Both the position numbers and the translations under genes were made by a program. A stretch of DNA of 64,000 nucleotides from Flavobacterium psychrophilum. GTDB taxonomy: Bacteria; Bacteroidota; Bacteroidia; Flavobacteriales; Flavobacteriaceae. The stretch is taken from positions 1 through 64,000 of the forward strand of contig CAMAQD010000005.1 in assembly GCA_945860385.1 (NCBI GenBank). Reading direction: 5' to 3'. A model generated the notes under the pieces. That model made no database searches. It had not been told where the DNA came from and saw nothing but the letters and a program-made list of their open reading frames with translations. This document shows positions 60,404 through 64,000 of this stretch, one piece after another. The stretch's first letter is position 1. Each line of letters starts with the position of its first letter.

Positions 60404-60411
60404 CAAATATA
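60404..60411 (-). promoter_or_regulatory. -7 promoter box immediately upstream of holB
   Basis: The minus strand reads TATATTTG, ending 4 bp before the holB ATG, so the message would be leaderless. Confidence 0.5.
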
Positions 60412-60468
60412 GAATAAAATGCGTCAAAACTGCAAGGGTTTATAGCGGCGAAACCCACAAAAAAGAAA

Positions 60469-61236
60469 TTATTTTTGATTGAGTTTTTGCATCAAAGATA
60501 TTTCGGTATCCAGTTTAATTAAGCCTCGTCTTGGCCGATCTAAATCTAAGGTAATTAGAATCACGATACAGATAAGAAAACAAAAACCGATTATGAATTT
60601 GGTGTTTATTTTTTTCTCCAATCCTGAATTATAGCCAATAAAAAACGAAATTATTACTGAAAAAGCCAACATTAGATAAATAATAGTTTCAGGAACTTTA
60701 GAATTTAAAACCATATTAGACTTAGATGCGCTGTCGAACATTTCATTTAATGCGGGAAGCATCATTGTGGATTGAATAAAATAATCTTTGTTTTTTGCAT
60801 AAAAAGTAGCTCGATTCCATAGCTTCCCGCTTTCTACACCTGATTGTTTCAATGAAGCCGTCAGTTTTTCTTCGTTATTGTCTAAAAGATAATAGTCTCG
60901 ACGAGAATCTAAATACGATTTAAAGTCCTTTTTGAATTCATTTTTCAGACTATCAGGATAAATATCAGCGCGTAAAATTGCCGTTCCAATACAATTTGCT
61001 TCATCTATTAAGTTGTTTTTCCTATTTTCATAACGAGAACCTGCCATTGCAAAAGTGAATCCCAAAATTAAAGCCAACAAACCCAATAGAGAAGAAGAAA
61101 TTTCAGGATTTTTATTTTCTGATTTTGTTTTTTTGAGGCCTATTTTGTAGCCAATCCAAACCGCTGTGAGCATAAAAACAAACAAAATTATCACAATGTA
61201 GACTGCGTCTAAATCAAATAGTAAAGAATGTATCAT
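60469..61236 (-). CDS. Bestrophin-like (DUF4239-like) membrane protein
   Basis: A 255-residue inner-membrane protein with four predicted helices: about 12-33, 48-66, 178-197 and 210-230. ISSSLLGLLALILGFTFAMAGSRYENRKNNLIDEANCIGTAILRAD is typical for the DUF4239/bestrophin-like group. Related proteins may form anion channels. The middle portion (about 95-170) is charged and helical. It is a single gene before the divergent pgk. Confidence 0.8.
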   Translation of the reverse strand: MIHSLLFDLDAVYIVIILFVFMLTAVWIGYKIGLKKTKSENKNPEISSSLLGLLALILGFTFAMAGSRYENRKNNLIDEANCIGTAILRADIYPDSLKNEFKKDFKSYLDSRRDYYLLDNNEEKLTASLKQSGVESGKLWNRATFYAKNKDYFIQSTMMLPALNEMFDSASKSNMVLNSKVPETIIYLMLAFSVIISFFIGYNSGLEKKINTKFIIGFCFLICIVILITLDLDRPRRGLIKLDTEISLMQKLNQK

Positions 61237-61406
61237 AATTTTTTAGTTTTATAAGAACATTTGGCGTTTCAAAAACAAGTCGAATAAAAGTATGAATTTT
61301 TTAATTGATAATCAAAAATGGAATAATTTTTTAATTTTACAACGTTTTCGCCAAAGCGTTACTCTAATTTTGAAACTATTCTTATTTTTAAGTTCTTTAA
61401 AAGTTA

Positions 61407-61414
61407 TATATTTG
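61407..61414 (+). promoter_or_regulatory. -7 promoter box of pgk
   Basis: TATATTTG matches TAnnTTTG, 42 bp ahead of the pgk ATG. Confidence 0.55.
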
Positions 61415-61456
61415 TTTTTCTTTCAAAAATAATTAAATAATAAAAAATAATTTCTA

Positions 61457-62644
61457 ATGAAAACTATTAACGATTTCGATTTCAAAAACAAAAAAGCCAT
61501 AATTCGTGTTGATTTCAACGTTCCTTTAGACGAAAAATTTAATGTAACCGACGCAACAAGAATTGAAGCGGCAAAACCAACAATCGATAAAATTCTTGCC
61601 GATGGTGGAAGCGTAATTTTGATGTCTCACTTGGGAAGACCAAAAGGAGTAGATAGAAAATATTCATTGGGTCATATTATAAAAAAGGCTACAGAAATTT
61701 TGGGTCAAGTAGTTTACTTTTCGCCTGACTGCATTGGAGCTGAAGCTGAAAAAGCTGTTGCAAATTTGCAACCAGGACAAATATTAATGTTAGAAAATTT
61801 ACGTTTTTATAAAGAAGAAGAAGCTGGAGACGTCGATTTTGCAAAAGAATTAGCCTCTTATGGCGATATTTATGTGAACGACGCTTTCGGAACAGCACAT
61901 AGAGCACATGCTTCGACAACCATAATTGCACAGTTTTTTCCAGACGCTAAATGTTTTGGATTATTATTGGCAAAAGAAATAGAAAGTTTAAACAAAGTTT
62001 TAAAAGATTCTCAAAAACCAGTAACAGCAGTTCTTGGAGGTTCAAAAGTGTCTTCGAAAATCACGGTTATCGAAAATATTTTAGATAAAGTAGACCATAT
62101 GATTATCGGCGGAGGAATGACTTTTACTTTCGTGAAAGCTTTAGGCGGAAAAATTGGAGAATCTATTTGCGAAGATGATAAGCAAGAATTAGCATTGGAA
62201 ATATTGAGATTAGCCAAAGAAAAAGGCGTTCAAATACACATTCCTGTTGATGTTGTTGCCGCAGATGATTTTTCAAACACAGCAAACACAAAAATTGTTG
62301 ATGTTCGCGAAATTCCTGATGGATGGCAAGGACTTGATGCTGGACCAAAATCATTAGAAGCATTTAAAAAAGTAATTTTAGAATCGAAAACTATTCTTTG
62401 GAATGGACCTCTTGGTGTGTTTGAAATGGAAAGTTTTGCCAAAGGCACCATTGCACTTGGCGAGTACATTGCTGAGGCAACTGCGAACGGCGCTTTCTCA
62501 CTTGTAGGCGGAGGAGATTCTGTTGCAGCAGTGAAACAATTTGGTTTTGAAGATAAAGTAAGTTATGTTTCTACCGGTGGAGGAGCCATGTTGGAGATGT
62601 TAGAAGGTAGGATTTTACCCGGAATTGCAGCTATTTTGGACTAA
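61457..62644 (+). CDS. pgk: Phosphoglycerate kinase
   Basis: A 395-residue glycolytic enzyme that makes ATP from 1,3-bisphosphoglycerate. [25 protein letters not shown] and [10 protein letters not shown] are the substrate-binding signature, and [19 protein letters not shown] and [16 protein letters not shown] form the nucleotide-binding end. Length is normal. It is a single-gene unit with a hairpin downstream. Confidence 0.98.
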   Translation: MKTINDFDFKNKKAIIRVDFNVPLDEKFNVTDATRIEAAKPTIDKILADGGSVILMSHLGRPKGVDRKYSLGHIIKKATEILGQVVYFSPDCIGAEAEKAVANLQPGQILMLENLRFYKEEEAGDVDFAKELASYGDIYVNDAFGTAHRAHASTTIIAQFFPDAKCFGLLLAKEIESLNKVLKDSQKPVTAVLGGSKVSSKITVIENILDKVDHMIIGGGMTFTFVKALGGKIGESICEDDKQELALEILRLAKEKGVQIHIPVDVVAADDFSNTANTKIVDVREIPDGWQGLDAGPKSLEAFKKVILESKTILWNGPLGVFEMESFAKGTIALGEYIAEATANGAFSLVGGGDSVAAVKQFGFEDKVSYVSTGGGAMLEMLEGRILPGIAAILD

Positions 62645-62699
62645 AAAATGCGTTTTTAACAATATTTACTGAAAATTATAGTTCTAACATATTAAATTT

Positions 62700-62732
62700 G
62701 CAACAAACAATTTTTTTATAATTGTTTGTTGC
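62700..62732 (+). terminator. Hairpin after pgk
   Basis: GCAACAAACAATT (62700-62712) pairs perfectly with AATTGTTTGTTGC (62720-62732), leaving a T-rich loop. It lies between pgk and the lytic transglycosylase gene. Confidence 0.75.
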
Positions 62733-62754
62733 ATAATATGTTGATTATAAAATT

Positions 62755-64000
62755 ATGAAGATAAAAAATATAGCCCCACTCCTTTTTTTGTTTTTTTCAA
62801 TTCAATCGTTTTCGCAGAAGTACACTGAAAATAAAGCGATTACAAAAACAGAAACCCAAAACTTCTATTTAGATTCCATCAAAAAAACATTTGTAAAAGA
62901 CGAACTCGCCTCTTGTGTTGACAGTCTGTGGTTGAAGGAATTGACAAATCTCGATTTATTTGCTACTATTTCCGATGATATTAAAAACATCAATATCGAC
63001 GAAAAAGTCGATTATGAATTGCCAACTGAATTGCTCAAACAAAGATTGGCGGCAATGGATGCAAAATCCCCTTTTAATATCGAATACAATATAGGTTTAG
63101 AGAACATTATTAAGTCTTTTCTAAAAAATAGAAAAAAATCTTTTGGCCGATTGATGGCTATTTCCGAATATTATTTTCCAATGTTTGAAGAGGCTTTGGC
63201 CAAACAAAATGTACCATTAGAAATTAAATATTTGGCCGTTGTAGAATCAGCTTTGAACCCAAAAGCAGTTTCCAGAATGGGCGCAACGGGACTTTGGCAG
63301 TTTATGTATCAAACAGGGAAACAATACAATTTAAAGATTGATTCCTACGTAGATGAACGCAGTGATCCTTTAAAATCGAGTGAGGCTGCCGTTGAATATA
63401 TGAACAAAATGTACGCCATTTTTGGCGATTGGGATTTGGTTTTGGCTTCTTATAATTCTGGACCAGGCAATGTTGCTAAAGCTATTCGCCGTTCAGGAGG
63501 GCAACAAAATTATTGGAATATTAGAAAAAATCTTCCTAAAGAAACTCAAGGATATGTTCCTGCTTTTTTAGCTACAATGTACATTTATGAATACCACAAA
63601 GAACACGGAATCAAGCCAGAAAGGGCTGTGGTGCAGTATTTTGCTACTGATACCATACTCATTAAAAAACAAATGTCGTTCAAACAAATTTCAGATTTGC
63701 TTGATGTTCCTGTGGCTCAATTGCAACTTTTGAATCCTTCCTATAAAATGAATGTTATTCCTCTTTATGGAGATCAAGATCATTTTTTAAGATTACCAAA
63801 GGAAAAAATTGCCGTTTTCGCCTCAAACGAAGATAAAATTTATGCGTACATTCAGCGTGATTTAGATTTCCGTGAAAAGCCGTTTCAGGTTCAAAAAGCA
63901 ATTGTCCTGAATGATACAATGAATTATTCAAAACAACGAGTTACGCTTCCAAAAACAAAATATTACACCGTAAAACGTGGTGATAATTTGAGTGAAATTG
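62755..64000 (+). CDS. Lytic transglycosylase with LysM repeat (MltD-like), cut by the window end
   Basis: The partial protein (about 415 residues visible) has a signal peptide (1-20, ending QSFSQ), a helical region and an SLT domain with VVESALNPKAVSRMGATGLW (catalytic Glu near 164), SYNSGPGNVAKAIRRSGG and ETQGYVPAFLATMYIYEY. The end of the window enters a LysM domain (KYYTVKRGDNLSEI, about residue 403 onward), which binds peptidoglycan. MltD-like enzymes cleave glycan strands during wall remodelling. The 3' end lies outside the window. Confidence 0.92.
   Translation, partial: MKIKNIAPLLFLFFSIQSFSQKYTENKAITKTETQNFYLDSIKKTFVKDELASCVDSLWLKELTNLDLFATISDDIKNINIDEKVDYELPTELLKQRLAAMDAKSPFNIEYNIGLENIIKSFLKNRKKSFGRLMAISEYYFPMFEEALAKQNVPLEIKYLAVVESALNPKAVSRMGATGLWQFMYQTGKQYNLKIDSYVDERSDPLKSSEAAVEYMNKMYAIFGDWDLVLASYNSGPGNVAKAIRRSGGQQNYWNIRKNLPKETQGYVPAFLATMYIYEYHKEHGIKPERAVVQYFATDTILIKKQMSFKQISDLLDVPVAQLQLLNPSYKMNVIPLYGDQDHFLRLPKEKIAVFASNEDKIYAYIQRDLDFREKPFQVQKAIVLNDTMNYSKQRVTLPKTKYYTVKRGDNLSEI

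Overview
The window looks like a chromosomal segment of a Flavobacterium-type member of the Bacteroidota. The DNA is AT-rich. Many promoters carry the -7 box TAnnTTTG typical of this phylum, and Shine-Dalgarno sites are largely absent. Marker families also fit: a GLPGLI protein, a T9SS type C sorting tail, DUF4175, DUF6341/DUF6427, and a GlnRS carrying a YqeY tail. Nearly every gene is a core housekeeping or envelope gene. The accessory material is small and mostly repeat-associated.

Layout. 0.1-1.1 kb: a small secreted protein gene inside an inverted-repeat, cassette-like structure. 1.1-10.3 kb: a Tat substrate, a GLPGLI protein, a large outer-membrane barrel, a heptosyltransferase-like GT9 with DUF4254, upp, DUF6427, DUF6341 and purD. 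10.4-16.0 kb: a surface-polysaccharide block (CapK-like AMP ligase, wecB, GT4, polyprenyl glycosylphosphotransferase), interrupted by an ORF6N gene with unusual palindromes. 16.0-21.5 kb: DinB, DUF6909, a carboxypeptidase-regulatory-like protein, GH3, an M23-like anchor that lacks its peptidase domain, and tatA. 21.9-24.6 kb: a LamG T9SS cargo and a tiny PID-CTERM-like protein. 24.7-28.3 kb: tex, rpiB, a ~635-bp gene-free AT-rich stretch, and DUF2007. 28.4-40.7 kb: rnr, a GIN-domain protein, LysE, an unknown membrane protein, tRNA-Cys with decayed partial copies, folB, glnS, a YtxH/holin-like/coiled-coil trio, SPFH, an outer-membrane barrel and gltX. 40.8-50.6 kb: DUF4175, ybeY, mnmG, a methyltransferase, an OmpH-like lipoprotein and a Pif1-like helicase. 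51-64 kb: HU/SPOR, dprA, trpS, a GxxExxY protein within repeats, an acyltransferase, recA, a HEPN-like protein, a thioesterase, DoxX, holB, a bestrophin-like protein, pgk and the start of a lytic transglycosylase.

Two observations suggest the window covers the replication-origin domain. Three parS-like 16-mers flank ybeY and mnmG at 44.5 and 46.5 kb. Gene orientation switches from mostly minus to mostly plus around a gene-free AT-rich stretch with clustered TGTTAATA motifs at 27.6-28.0 kb.

Other points worth following are the ORF6N gene carrying inside it the same palindrome that lies upstream, the CTTTGCG repeat family around the GxxExxY gene, the attC-like structure at the left end, a nucleosidase-like signature in DUF6909, and a HEPN-type R-x4-H motif in the protein encoded upstream of recA. 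No CRISPR array, rRNA operon, complete insertion sequence or prophage was seen.
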